Shown: positions 22,001-30,443 of the stretch, in pieces
How the letters are laid out: every line of letters starts with the position of its first letter
Numbering within the stretch: position 1 is the first letter of the stretch
Assembly (NCBI RefSeq): GCF_014858725.1
Contig: NZ_AQGV01000014.1
Location: 248,001-312,000, forward strand
Length of the DNA stretch: 64,000 nucleotides
Source of the DNA: Pseudoalteromonas aurantia 208
GTDB taxonomy: Bacteria > Pseudomonadota > Gammaproteobacteria > Enterobacterales > Alteromonadaceae
Direction of reading: 5' to 3'
The notes under the pieces: model-generated
What the model was told of the DNA's origin: nothing
Database searches by the model: none
Seen by the model: only the letters and a program-made list of their open reading frames with translations
Translations under genes and position numbers: made by a program

Positions 22001-22705
22001 ACTTGGTAAACTGTATGTTTTTCCAGACTCCAGCGCACTATAAATAACATTCAGTTCTTGGTTAATGAGTTCTAATGACCACCCATCTGTTGCAATATGA
22101 TGACATTTAATGAGTAGGTAATGCTCCGTGTCGCCTTTACTGGCAACATGTGCTTTAAGCATCACATCTGATGCCAGATCAAATTCATAAGCTTGGAAGT
22201 TAGCAATCAGCGTATCTAACGCTGCTTGGCTATTGTTATTTTTATGAATCACACTAGATTCAACGGCAAATGAATAATCGTCCAAACATACTGACGCTAT
22301 CACGCCATCTTTTTCTTGGTAAGTCGTTCGCAATTGTTTATGACGGTGAATAAGCACCGCAAAAGCCTCATTTAATGCTTTATAATCCAACCGACCGTCC
22401 AGGCGCAAAATACGGAAAAAGCAATAAGGTTGACCAGATGTGACCTGATCTAACAGCCACATCTGACGCTGACCTTTTGAAATAATAGTGCCATCATCAA
22501 CGGGCTGAGAGAACATTACAGATTTTTCATTTTGTAATTCTAGTCCCGACAATATCTCTATGATCTTTGACTTATTTTCCTTAATGAAATTTACTTGCTC
22601 TAGTTGCAAGACATCTTTTGGTGCATTGACTTTCAACTGGTTGTTATCAACGCTCAACATCACTTGATTATTCAGACAATAATCTAAAAAGGTACTAATA
22701 TTCAT
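16001..22705 (-). CDS. Dimodular NRPS: TubC-C-A-PCP-C(dual C/E-like)-A-PCP
   Basis: This 2234-residue enzyme has a docking domain (about 1-55), C with HHIATDGWS, A with TSGSTGRPKG, carrier with LGGHSLLALK (about 1090), a second C, a second A with TSGSTGKPKG, and carrier with LGGHSLLMVR (about 2180). Aligned by eye to GrsA, the first A domain reads D-A-W-T-I-A-A-V-C-K, very close to the GrsA phenylalanine code. The second reads D-A-T-K-V-G-E-V-G-K, close to known asparagine codes. The second C domain opens with SPLQEGMLFHHIMDKEED, near the HH[I/L]x4GD signature of dual condensation/epimerisation domains (Glu for Gly), and has HHLIIDH, as in C domains that accept a D residue. The Phe-like residue may therefore be D. 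The tail ends EEVEF. There is no fused thioesterase. Confidence 0.93.
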   Translation of the reverse strand: MNISTFLDYCLNNQVMLSVDNNQLKVNAPKDVLQLEQVNFIKENKSKIIEILSGLELQNEKSVMFSQPVDDGTIISKGQRQMWLLDQVTSGQPYCFFRILRLDGRLDYKALNEAFAVLIHRHKQLRTTYQEKDGVIASVCLDDYSFAVESSVIHKNNNSQAALDTLIANFQAYEFDLASDVMLKAHVASKGDTEHYLLIKCHHIATDGWSLELINQELNVIYSALESGKTYSLPSLQHEYGHFSQWQNYYLNHPSADADRAFWSTYLNDVSGPLNLSCMTKEANASLIAETMSTTLDEQLICKLKKMCSKHNMTMYTLLQFAFTVLLSRYSQQQDVVIGTPVANRDDAQLQSLVGYFVNTLPIRFQVDGHVSFSNNIQRYQDMLSEVMEHKDLPLNDIVNTASISGDLVTQTLFTYSAFESSVTTLGRMNIDILEPTYKKTDIELHLNCIENRGEVICQWHYANTLFEPCFIQGMSAHFVTMLQGIVEIESSEQPLSQIALLSDDEMNHLIYAHNDTAMDYPKDKCIHELFEQHAQDNPDNIAAIFDNETLTYRELNERANQLAHYLVEQQGVTPDTLIGLCVERSLEMIIGILGILKAGGAYVPLDPSYPKERLDYMVEDAGLTIIVSHAQVSEVLSGYAAQVIHLDDKSSYKDQSIENIAKSSLALTSSHLAYVIYTSGSTGRPKGVLLQHQGAVNLSLNQAMLFGVSSNSRVLHFASISFDAATWEWLMALNFGAALVIANQEMRLNSELLLEFIFEQKITHATLPPAFLMSSQFRRDLSLQALIVAGEQCADDIINTWGKSYRLFNAYGPSETSVCATVGELKGSHIHIGNNLRNVSLFVLDHEKKLTPKGIVGELYIGGDGLARGYLNRPELTSKSFIDNPYYDQGKPNSSERLYRTGDLVRYLSDDNLEFIGRVDDQVKIRGFRVELGEVETLLSAHSGVDSALVMAKALAGSQQLVGYIKSSAELDDSERLELVTQVKRSLLTQLPDYMIPTVIMVVGEWPLTLNGKIDKKALPSIDSHLLLTTYQAPEGDVEHALVDIIANELKLEANNVSVTSGFYELGGHSLLALKIQSKLKQAGYFLNISDILLPISLQALANKMRRYDDQVERFVPPKNTIDSSGNAITAEQLNMVELSESQLSQLISKVPGGKGNVSDIYSLSPLQEGMLFHHIMDKEEDLYLSSFTLQLHDKAVLERFIEAMRVLVNRHDTLRTTFFWEDLPEPTQVVLKECELEVRHLTLDEYDSIEAGRAQLESYLESRMCLQEGPLLKLKVGKCEGKAEYIVLVEHHHLIIDHIGLDIMVEELSAIMGQQTELLLPPTPYRNIVAYAKMKNNANQGVAYFQDKLAGLEDKTEVFSSKIASEEQIFSQNIAPSTAKVLRNVSKRIGQNVSSILHTAWSLVASQCTNNTDIAFGTVLSGRLNNYASSQRTMGMAINTLPLRVSVAGQNVKDVVEQVSVNLQELIEVEQTPLSSVLNLTPLGSGLFNSVLNYRHSQEMQGENEIIRGCNVLGAQERNNYAVFINIDDYDASGGFNISIQTANGTSAEKLHDYFTRALNGLLLSLESEQSIPLTAISVLPENELEHLTHTLNETHSDYAKDMCIHELFEEQVRANPSHIAVVFEGIEFTYNELNEKANQLAHALVTDYQVTPDTLIGLSVERSLEMVVGVLAILKAGGAYVPLDPSYPLERLKFMVEDADVHLILTQSTFSELHREFSAQVIEIDDLCTTQASTNSMFGHLPVNNLNRKAQALTSNHLAYVIYTSGSTGKPKGVLVEHRGVVNYLCHAKKYWQPDHKGAVVSSPLSFDATVTSLLTPLVSGKELVVLPEDMLRTFELLSWYLFEQGDSWMFKITPTHLDGLFPFFTNETPCLHAHSIVIGGEQLTTAIVNKWQGECLPNATYINEYGPTETVVGCTTYSVSDVRDLAQCSASVLIGRPINNTQLYVLNNGIQAPLGVIGELCIAGDGVTRGYLNRSDLTEEKFTTFTTESGKSERIYRSGDMVRYISDGNLEFICRADDQVKIRGFRIEIGEVEAQLAQLEWVDSAFAMMQYVDGQPLLSGYVKLHSHMQGDALTDNYASQIKSALMQRLPDYMVPNAIVIVDEWPLTPNGKVDKKALPEPQGGAHEGIYTAPETDTEKALVAIWAELLNLETSKISTTASFFDLGGHSLLMVRLFSHIQSEFGLSLDLKVLYDTPYIKELAQLCDVIITKQQLKERLTQRVESEMEEVEF

Positions 22706-22726
22706 AACTAAATTGCTCTTCTTTTT

Positions 22727-24430
22727 TTAGGCGGTAGCTAAGCTAGGTAAATGCGTCGGCTCACTTTGGCGTATCGCGAATTGCTCAACTTCTTTCACCG
22801 CGCCCGATTCCATTTTTATGACCTTATCGGCACAATCGAAGTACCTATCATCATGTGTAATGGCGACGACCAGCTTTCCTGCTGATCTCAGCTCTGGCAG
22901 CACTTCGGTATAAAAGAAATCTTTAAACTCAGGGTCTTGATCCGCAGCCCATTCATCAAAAATATAAATATCTTTGTCTTCCATCAAAGCCACAAGTAAG
23001 GCTAAGCGACGTCTTTGACCATCAGACAATTTCGTGGTTGTGAATATATTACCAATAAGCTCAGTTTTTCCGGTCAGTTTAAACATATCCAAGTAACGTT
23101 TTACTTTATCTTGGTCAATATCATCTGTAGGTATATAAAGCTTCTTAAATAAATGGTAATTCGAAAAAATAACCCCAACACGCTCTCTTACAGCCATCAA
23201 ATTCGTTTCTGTTACCGCCGTGTCATCAAATTGCACACTGCCTTGTGTTGGACGATAATGGAATGAAATAAGCTTACTTAATGTTGATTTTCCTGAACCA
23301 TTACCACCGACAATAAAGTAAATATGACCTTTTTCGAACTCTAAACTAATGGGTTTAATCGCAAATGTTTCTTCTAATTCATCTGACTTATATTGATATT
23401 GCACATTTAAGAGAGATAGCTTTTGCCATTCATCTTTAACTGCACCAGCCTCGTTTAAACTATAAATCTCTGGCTCAAGCGTTTGTAATTGATGAATTCG
23501 CTCTAATGATACTTGTGCAATTTTTAGTGTTTGCATCATCGATAATATGCCTGCAATTGGCCCTGTAATATACAGTAATGCCATCACCACTCCGAAAGCG
23601 CTTGTGCCTGAACTTAATAAATCACTTGGTAAAAGAAATACCACTCCCCCAATGACAAAAAAGCAAATCATCTCACTGGCATTGCCTGCTAAATGGATAA
23701 CCGCATCACCTTTCTTTTCTTTATTAGTCGAACTACTCAATGGTGCTGCAATCTCTTCCGCCAGAAACTTTCTGCCTTTGCTATGACTTAGCTTCATTTC
23801 ATAAGCACCAAAAATAAGTCCTCTGATACCTTCTTGTAAAATGTCTTTATCTTCGCGAGAGCGAGTGTAGAGCCCTTTTGCAAATAACACTGGCAATTGA
23901 AATAACAACACACCAAATACTATCGCCACACAAATAAAAGCAAACACTTGCAAATTTAGATAGGCTAAGTAGGTGAGCATGCCTAATACTGTCACAAAGG
24001 AAACAATCATCATAGGTATCGCCACGGCTGCATCAGTAATACGATTGACATCGTCAACGACAATCGTCAGTATTTTTGAAAAACCGATACGCTCAACGGT
24101 ATCGACACCAAGCGCTTGTATTCGCTCTGCAACATTTAACTTTAAATTGGCAGACGCTGACTTTGCAATATTGTTCACAAATATTACCGATGTCACTTTC
24201 GTCAACAATATCGCAGCAACAAATGCAAAAAAGCCAGCGGAGCCATCTTCCAAAATAACATACCCAGACACTTCAAGTTGTCCGTTTTCTAATCCACTCA
24301 AAATAAAAGGAATAATCAAACTATAGAGTGCGCCCGATAACATCCCAAGGACCACAGCAAATATCAGTTGTCGCGGAGAAAAGTTATATAGCAGCCTGCT
24401 AAGTGAAGTTAGCTCTTTATTTTTATTCAT
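22727..24430 (-). CDS. Cyclic peptide export ABC transporter, SyrD/PvdE type
   Basis: This 567-residue fused half-transporter has about six membrane segments in the first ~310 residues and an ATPase domain after that. The Walker A motif is GGNGSGKSTL, the signature is LSDGQRRRLAL, and Walker B is IYIFDEWAADQDPEF, a form typical of the SyrD/PvdE family rather than of bacteriocin exporters. It sits between two NRPS genes in the same operon with short spacers (14 and 21 bp), so export of the NRPS product or an intermediate across the inner membrane is likely. There is no N-terminal C39 peptidase. Confidence 0.92.
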   Translation of the reverse strand: MNKNKELTSLSRLLYNFSPRQLIFAVVLGMLSGALYSLIIPFILSGLENGQLEVSGYVILEDGSAGFFAFVAAILLTKVTSVIFVNNIAKSASANLKLNVAERIQALGVDTVERIGFSKILTIVVDDVNRITDAAVAIPMMIVSFVTVLGMLTYLAYLNLQVFAFICVAIVFGVLLFQLPVLFAKGLYTRSREDKDILQEGIRGLIFGAYEMKLSHSKGRKFLAEEIAAPLSSSTNKEKKGDAVIHLAGNASEMICFFVIGGVVFLLPSDLLSSGTSAFGVVMALLYITGPIAGILSMMQTLKIAQVSLERIHQLQTLEPEIYSLNEAGAVKDEWQKLSLLNVQYQYKSDELEETFAIKPISLEFEKGHIYFIVGGNGSGKSTLSKLISFHYRPTQGSVQFDDTAVTETNLMAVRERVGVIFSNYHLFKKLYIPTDDIDQDKVKRYLDMFKLTGKTELIGNIFTTTKLSDGQRRRLALLVALMEDKDIYIFDEWAADQDPEFKDFFYTEVLPELRSAGKLVVAITHDDRYFDCADKVIKMESGAVKEVEQFAIRQSEPTHLPSLATA

Positions 24431-24444
24431 TGTTTTATGCCTTA

Positions 24445-27400
24445 TTAAAATATCAGCTCTTCGCTATTTGAATCATTTACAATTGTCGCTTGGAGTAATT
24501 GCAGCTTGTTTTTATCGCGCTCAGAATCTATTTTCATCGCACACAATCGAATGGTTGGTGCGGTAAAAAATGCCGAAATTGATAAACTGACTTGAAAAAC
24601 GTCATTCGCTTTGGCAACTAACTTACTCGCCAGCAAAGAGTGTCCGCCTAATTCAAAGAAATTATCTTCTACAGAAATAGAATCAAGCTCAAACAAGTCA
24701 CACCATAAGTTTTGCATTGTTTTCTCTGTCGGCGTTGCCGGTGCAATATAAACACTTTTCAACTGCGGAATAGGTAACGATTTACGATCAATTTTCCCGT
24801 TGGCATTAAGCGGTAATGCATCCAGTTGGCTAAACAATGTCGGTCTCATTGAGACTGGTAAGTGCTCAGTTAACTGCGCTTTGATTTGTGCCAAAGCGTC
24901 CTCACTGTCTGCCCCGTGCTTAATACTGTAATACAGTACCAATAAAACATCGGTGTCATTCATCAATTGAGGATGCACAACACAGTGGGTCACTACGCTT
25001 ATGTCATTGACGCAGCTTTCGATTTCACCTAATTCGATTCTCACGCCTCTTAAACTGATCTGATTGTCTAATCGACCTAAGAACTCATAGTGGCCATCCA
25101 AATGGCATTTTACTCGGTCACCCGTTTTATATACTCGTTGCGCTGTACTTTCGTCATAAGTGAAGTGTTTATCCGTTTGCTGCTTGTTGCCAACATAGGC
25201 GGCTGCTAATGACAGTCCAGCCACATACAACTCACCACTTAACCCTTTCGGTTGTATCGCACCAAACTGGTTCATTACCAAGTAATTCACATTGGGATGA
25301 GGCTGACCAATACAGTAATTTAATGCCGGGACCGACTTTGGATCATAGCTACTGCTCACCACCGATGACTCCGTCATACCATATAAAACCCGAACTTCAA
25401 CATCTTCACGCCAAGCGTGTATTTTTTTCAAAAGAGTGTCTGGCACGGGCTCACCGCCAACCAATAACAACCTCAAATCAGGATAACAGTCATCACCATA
25501 GGCTTTCACTTCATCGATCCAAGGCCCCATTAGGCTCGGCACAGCATGCAATACTGACACCTGCTGTGTTTTTTCAATTAGTTGAGGCAATAAAGATACA
25601 TCATCTCGAGTAATAATCTCAATTTTCCCACCACTTAATAATGGCACCAAAATTTCAAGCAATGACACACCAAAAGCTTGTGAGCCAATCGTTGGCATCG
25701 TGTCATTTTGATTAAAGTTAAATACTTGTTTATTTGCCTGTAGTGAATAATAGATACTGCTATGCGGTACAGCGACTCCTTTAGGCACTCCAGTTGAGCC
25801 TGATGTATATAACACGTAAGCAATGTCTTCCTCAGTCAATACCGGGTAAGCGATTTTAACTTCGCTTTTTTGTAATTGTGCCACCGTCACAACCTCAAAA
25901 TGCGACTGCGAATTGTTGATTGGAAAATGCCCGTCTTGCGTCACTACACATGCCAATTCCGCATTTTGACAGATCTGCGCTACGCGTGCCTGCGGATAAC
26001 TGGGATCAAGCGGTACATAGGTATAACCAGCACGCATAATTGCCAACATAGCGACCACCATATCGATGGATTTTTCCATGTAAACACCAATTCTGCTTTT
26101 GGGGGCATAATGAGTGTCCAGAAAATGGCTTGCAGCTCGAGAAAGTCGATCCACCAACTGTCCATAAGTTAACTGCTCCGAATAATGGCTAATCGCTACT
26201 CTGTTTGCATAATCGCTTGCTTGTTCTGTGATCAGTTCCGGTAAACTCTTAAAAACTGGGAACCGATTCGGTTCAATGATCTCAGCTGCTGCATCATGCT
26301 TAAAGTGAATACTTGAGAAAGCCATGGTCGGAGACGCAATGAGCTGCGCAATAAAATGCTCTAGATAACGCGCTAAATGCTGAACCCAAGCATCACTAAA
26401 TAAGTGCGTATTGTATTCCCATACAAACTCCAGCTGTTCGCCTTTTGTATAAATATGAATCGAGAAGTCGAACTTTGACACGTCTTGATCATTATCCATG
26501 AGTTCTACTTGGCAGCCATCAAGACGAAATTGCTCTAATGCATTGTCTTGTGCAACTAACATAATTTGCACCAAAGGCAGATGGTTGGCTTGACGCTCTA
26601 TATTAGCAAGTTCAACGATCTGCTCAAAAGGAACATATTGATACTGCTTCGCATTTTTCACTAGCTTTTGACACTGAATGACTGCTGTGGATAAGCTATC
26701 TTCAGCACTGAATTGGAATCTAAAAGGCAATGTATTCGCAAACATACCCACCGTATTAGCAACATTCTCGCCACTACGATTTCCATAAACAGAGCCAAAT
26801 ACAATATCTTGGCTATCACTCATTCTTGATAAGTAACACGCAAATACCGATTGCAATAGAGAAAAACTAGACACTCCTTGCTCTTGCGCACATTGTTTCA
26901 ACTGACTCGATAGGTCTTTATTTAGCGTCTGCTTCCATCGCTTCCCTTGCACACTCAGCGTGGTAGGTCTAGGGTATTGTATTGGAAAGTTATGACAACT
27001 TGACACCCCTTCCAATAGCGCCTGCCAATATGTAATACCTTCTTTTGCATGATCAGACGTTAAGTACGCCTGTTGCCAATCACTGAAATCTGCATACTGC
27101 GCAACCCGATGAACCGTGCTACATGGTTGTGCATATTCAGCAGCAAGAGTCTGTAAAATCACCTTTGCAGAGAAGCCATCAGCGGCAATATGGTGAATAT
27201 TAATGCTCAATACATAATAAGTGTCTAGTTCATAAACATGAACGCGAATCGGCCACTCTTTTGATAAATCAAAGCGATAATTTGCTTCACATTTCAGCGC
27301 CTCTACCAAAGACGCTTCATCACGCAGTTTGGAGTGGGGTAAAACAAAATCATGCTGCAACTGAATATGCTGCGTCTCTTCTGGCTTACTGTATATCGTT

Positions 27401-27774
27401 CTTAATACATCATTGTTGGCAATGAGTTGATTAAATGCATGTTGCAGTTTTTCCAATTGCAGCGAGCCCGTAATTTTATACGCCACGGGTAAGTTATAAT
27501 ATGGCTGTTCTGCAAGTGACTCTAATAGATACATGCTTTTTTGATGGCTTGTCATTTGTGTACTATAGGCCTGCGCTCGAGTGCATATTGCGACATCAAA
27601 CACATTGCTCTTGTCAGCACTTAAACCGATAATTTCATGCTTATACTTTTTAAGCGCTTGTATCTCTGAACTCGATAAAGCATCAACATGGCCTTCTAAT
27701 ACAAGCTGCCCATCTTGGCATTGCAAAGTGACGCCTTTTAGAGCCAATATTTCCAGTAATTCCGCTAACCTCAT
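24445..27774 (-). CDS. NRPS module: TubC-C-A-PCP with unusual A-domain pocket
   Basis: This 1109-residue protein has a docking domain (about 1-50), a C domain with HHIAADGFS (about 190), an A domain with YTSGSTGVPKG (about 650) and NANGKIDRKSL, and a carrier with ELGGHSLLASK (about 1055). It directly follows the acyl-AMP ligase with a 4-bp ATGA overlap, so its C domain probably joins the fatty acyl chain to the first residue. The A4 region reads SQAFGVSLLE: the Asp (235 in GrsA numbering) that binds the alpha-amino group is Gly. A5 is YGMTES rather than YGPTE. The by-eye code is G-V-L-H-L-G-L-V-V-K. This points to an unusual substrate such as a hydroxy, keto or non-alpha amino acid. The tail ends SEELIF. 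Confidence 0.92.
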   Translation of the reverse strand: MRLAELLEILALKGVTLQCQDGQLVLEGHVDALSSSEIQALKKYKHEIIGLSADKSNVFDVAICTRAQAYSTQMTSHQKSMYLLESLAEQPYYNLPVAYKITGSLQLEKLQHAFNQLIANNDVLRTIYSKPEETQHIQLQHDFVLPHSKLRDEASLVEALKCEANYRFDLSKEWPIRVHVYELDTYYVLSINIHHIAADGFSAKVILQTLAAEYAQPCSTVHRVAQYADFSDWQQAYLTSDHAKEGITYWQALLEGVSSCHNFPIQYPRPTTLSVQGKRWKQTLNKDLSSQLKQCAQEQGVSSFSLLQSVFACYLSRMSDSQDIVFGSVYGNRSGENVANTVGMFANTLPFRFQFSAEDSLSTAVIQCQKLVKNAKQYQYVPFEQIVELANIERQANHLPLVQIMLVAQDNALEQFRLDGCQVELMDNDQDVSKFDFSIHIYTKGEQLEFVWEYNTHLFSDAWVQHLARYLEHFIAQLIASPTMAFSSIHFKHDAAAEIIEPNRFPVFKSLPELITEQASDYANRVAISHYSEQLTYGQLVDRLSRAASHFLDTHYAPKSRIGVYMEKSIDMVVAMLAIMRAGYTYVPLDPSYPQARVAQICQNAELACVVTQDGHFPINNSQSHFEVVTVAQLQKSEVKIAYPVLTEEDIAYVLYTSGSTGVPKGVAVPHSSIYYSLQANKQVFNFNQNDTMPTIGSQAFGVSLLEILVPLLSGGKIEIITRDDVSLLPQLIEKTQQVSVLHAVPSLMGPWIDEVKAYGDDCYPDLRLLLVGGEPVPDTLLKKIHAWREDVEVRVLYGMTESSVVSSSYDPKSVPALNYCIGQPHPNVNYLVMNQFGAIQPKGLSGELYVAGLSLAAAYVGNKQQTDKHFTYDESTAQRVYKTGDRVKCHLDGHYEFLGRLDNQISLRGVRIELGEIESCVNDISVVTHCVVHPQLMNDTDVLLVLYYSIKHGADSEDALAQIKAQLTEHLPVSMRPTLFSQLDALPLNANGKIDRKSLPIPQLKSVYIAPATPTEKTMQNLWCDLFELDSISVEDNFFELGGHSLLASKLVAKANDVFQVSLSISAFFTAPTIRLCAMKIDSERDKNKLQLLQATIVNDSNSEELIF

Positions 27775-29816
27775 AATACTAACTGCCCCGCACTCGCAGC
27801 ACTTTTTTGCTTACCTGCATACAAGTTAGCTATGCTTTGTTTTAGCGATACATAATCAGCCATAGCGCGAATACTATGATGCTCTAACAAGTCTCGTTCA
27901 ACCAAATCGATGGCGTCAAAAATGCGACCAACCTCTGCCGCGATCTCTATTGCATTGATTGAGTCGCCACCCAATTGATAAAATGCCGCAGTAACAGAAG
28001 CCTGCTCTAATGCTAAGTGTTTACACCACACTTGATGTATGGCTTCCTCAATGACAGTGGCTGGTTGCACTATTTCCGCCATTTCACTGGTCGCATCTAC
28101 GCTAAACAAAGCTGGCATCGTATCATTTTGCCAATTTGCCTTAGCTTGCTTACGCTGAATTTTCCCACTTGACGTCATTGGAATTGAATACGGTTTCAAT
28201 AAAACCACTTCTGTTACTTGCACTTCACATTGCTGATAGACATGAGCACGAATACTGTCCGTCACCGCTTTATAATCCGCTTTTCTAAAGGCTTCTCGAG
28301 TTAACTCTGTCACTAGTACCAACTCTTCTTCACCCGCTCTATCGACAGAAAATGCAGCACTATAACCGCTACGTACAGCGTCATGCGCTTCACTTGCTGC
28401 ATGCTCAATATCTTGGGGGTAATAGTTTTTCCCTTGGAAAATAACCAAGTCCTTATGGCGACCCGTTATATATAGCTGCTGATCCTGTAGCACTCCCAAA
28501 TCACCCGTTCTCAAGTAAACTGGCTTACTTTGTTCACCATTGAGTTGGGTATAACTTTGTGCAAATACCTGCGCAGAAATATCCTCCAGTTTCCAATACC
28601 CTGACGCAACACTTGGACCTGCGAACCAAACCTCACCGACCTCACCTTCTGGTAATTGCATTTTTGTATTGGGATCAACCACACACACATGATGATCTTG
28701 CTCAGCATAACCACAGCTCACTAACTCACTTGTCAACACGGTGTGATTTTCATCAACTAAGTCTAATTTAAACGAACCAAGTGATGCTTTATCGCATACC
28801 AACATAGGAGGCTGATGGTCTCGTGTCACACCAGTAATGAATACCGTTGCCTCTGCCATCCCATAACCTGGGTAAAAACCTTGGCCATCAAAACCACACT
28901 GTTCAAAGCGTGCTGAAAAGTCTCGCAGTGTATCAGCATTCACTGGTTCGGCCGCATTATACGCCACTTTCCATGATGACAAGTCTAAATTATCTAGCGC
29001 TGAGTCTGATATTTTTTTAGTACATAGGTTATAAGCAAAGTTAGGCGCGCCACACATGGTGCCTTTGTAATCATGAATGGCTTGTAGCCAGTTGATCGGT
29101 TCTCTTACAAACGTCGCTGGAGACATTAAAGTCGAGCTTGTTCCCAAGTATACAGGCCACAAAATGGCGGTCACTAAACCTAGGTCATGAAACAGCGGTA
29201 ACCAATTTACAAATATATCTTCATGTGTCGCACTGGCAGTATGCGTGAGGTGCGTCACATTTCCAATAATATTCTTATGGGAAATCATAACCCCTTTTGG
29301 GGCCCCTGTAGAACCAGACGTATACTGTAAAAAGGCAACTTGCTCTAACTCAAGTTCACTACTTTTATAACGCTCACCTAATGGTAAGGTGTCTACTGCT
29401 ATTGGCTGTACTTGCGCTTGTAGTGCACTATCATGTGCAAAACATTCATTAATTTTATCCATTTCACTTGAGATAGTCAGTGCGACTTTTGCATCACAGC
29501 TTTGTGCTACCTTCGTAATTCTATCTACTTTATTGCTCTTGCTGGGCGGGTATAGAGGAACCGCTATAATACCCGCAGCTAAACATGCATAGAAAGTAAC
29601 GACATAATCTAACCCTGACGGAAACAAAAGTAATACACACTCACCAGGTTGTGCTCTTAGTCTAATTTGCTCGGCTCTTAACTGCACAGCCTCCCACAAC
29701 TGACTATGACTTAAACTTACTGGTGTTAAGTCTTTATCACTTAAAAAACGAAAAGCAATGTCATGTGGCTTATCGAGACTGTTTTTTTCAAGAAAATCTA
29801 TAATCGTGTACTTCAT
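27771..29816 (-). CDS. Fatty acyl-AMP ligase with C-terminal carrier domain
   Basis: This 681-residue protein has the FAAL layout: an AMP-binding domain with the P-loop QYTSGSTGAPKGVMISH (about 162-178), NWLPLFHDLGL and YGMAEA motifs, the PLYPP region typical of FAAL/long-chain ligases, and a C-terminal carrier domain with Ser in QLGGDSINAIEI. Known FAALs activate a fatty acid as acyl-AMP and load it onto a carrier, so this should start the chain as a lipopeptide. It is the first assembly enzyme in transcription order and overlaps the next NRPS by 4 bp. It has no TubC domain of its own and ends GQLVL, a short hydrophobic tail that may bind the docking domain of the next enzyme. Confidence 0.93.
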   Translation of the reverse strand: MKYTIIDFLEKNSLDKPHDIAFRFLSDKDLTPVSLSHSQLWEAVQLRAEQIRLRAQPGECVLLLFPSGLDYVVTFYACLAAGIIAVPLYPPSKSNKVDRITKVAQSCDAKVALTISSEMDKINECFAHDSALQAQVQPIAVDTLPLGERYKSSELELEQVAFLQYTSGSTGAPKGVMISHKNIIGNVTHLTHTASATHEDIFVNWLPLFHDLGLVTAILWPVYLGTSSTLMSPATFVREPINWLQAIHDYKGTMCGAPNFAYNLCTKKISDSALDNLDLSSWKVAYNAAEPVNADTLRDFSARFEQCGFDGQGFYPGYGMAEATVFITGVTRDHQPPMLVCDKASLGSFKLDLVDENHTVLTSELVSCGYAEQDHHVCVVDPNTKMQLPEGEVGEVWFAGPSVASGYWKLEDISAQVFAQSYTQLNGEQSKPVYLRTGDLGVLQDQQLYITGRHKDLVIFQGKNYYPQDIEHAASEAHDAVRSGYSAAFSVDRAGEEELVLVTELTREAFRKADYKAVTDSIRAHVYQQCEVQVTEVVLLKPYSIPMTSSGKIQRKQAKANWQNDTMPALFSVDATSEMAEIVQPATVIEEAIHQVWCKHLALEQASVTAAFYQLGGDSINAIEIAAEVGRIFDAIDLVERDLLEHHSIRAMADYVSLKQSIANLYAGKQKSAASAGQLVL

Positions 29817-29824
29817 GTTAACCC

Positions 29825-30316
29825 CTAATATGCGCCAGCTAGTTCTAATTGCTCAAATAAATTTTGGATACTTGTTTTTTCAAATTGTGAAGTACGCTTT
29901 TTCTTCTCGATAAACTCAAACATCGTGCCGGAGTTTTTATCTCTGAGTGTGAAAATCTGCTTCAACTGATCGCCATGAATAATATTGGTCGAAAACTGCA
30001 AACCAGTCTGCATTAAACGGGATTTTGCCTCTTCAACATCATCAACTTCAATGGCCACATGTTGTACACCAGGACCATACTCTGCAACAAACCTAGAAAC
30101 TTGAGATTCTTTATTCGTACCTTGCACCAATACGATGGTAAAACCATTACCACATAATTCGGCTGCTAACATACCAGAGAACTGACCTTTTACTTCTCGT
30201 TGCTTTAGTAGTTCAAACCCTAAAATACCGCAGTAAAAATCAATGGCTGATTCTAGATCTAAAACCGCAATGGCCAAGTGATCGATACGTGTTGCATGAT
30301 TTAATATCTGTTTCAT
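29825..30316 (-). CDS. VOC-family enzyme resembling half of HPPD / hydroxymandelate synthase
   Basis: The ATG at 30316 is preferred because AAGGA lies 8 bp upstream; a GTG at 30337 would place that site inside the gene. The 163-residue protein is a vicinal-oxygen-chelate fold with probable metal ligands His13 (IDHLAIAV), His86 (GVQHVAIEV) and Glu134 (MFEFIE). The stretch SQVSRFVAEYGPGVQHVA resembles the C-terminal half of 4-hydroxyphenylpyruvate dioxygenase and hydroxymandelate synthase, but the protein is less than half their length. It ends 8 bp before the acyl-AMP ligase start, so it belongs to the operon and is probably a precursor or tailoring enzyme. The reaction cannot be told from sequence. 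Confidence 0.8.
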   Translation of the reverse strand: MKQILNHATRIDHLAIAVLDLESAIDFYCGILGFELLKQREVKGQFSGMLAAELCGNGFTIVLVQGTNKESQVSRFVAEYGPGVQHVAIEVDDVEEAKSRLMQTGLQFSTNIIHGDQLKQIFTLRDKNSGTMFEFIEKKKRTSQFEKTSIQNLFEQLELAGAY

Positions 30317-30443
30317 TTTATTCTTCCTTACTTGCACATATAACGGCCGACTTATTGATCATGAGTTTTAATTTCTATTTTTATTCATAATCTTGGTTTA
30401 AGTGGCAATTAGTTAACTTCAATATTTAAAAATTGTTCTCTCC

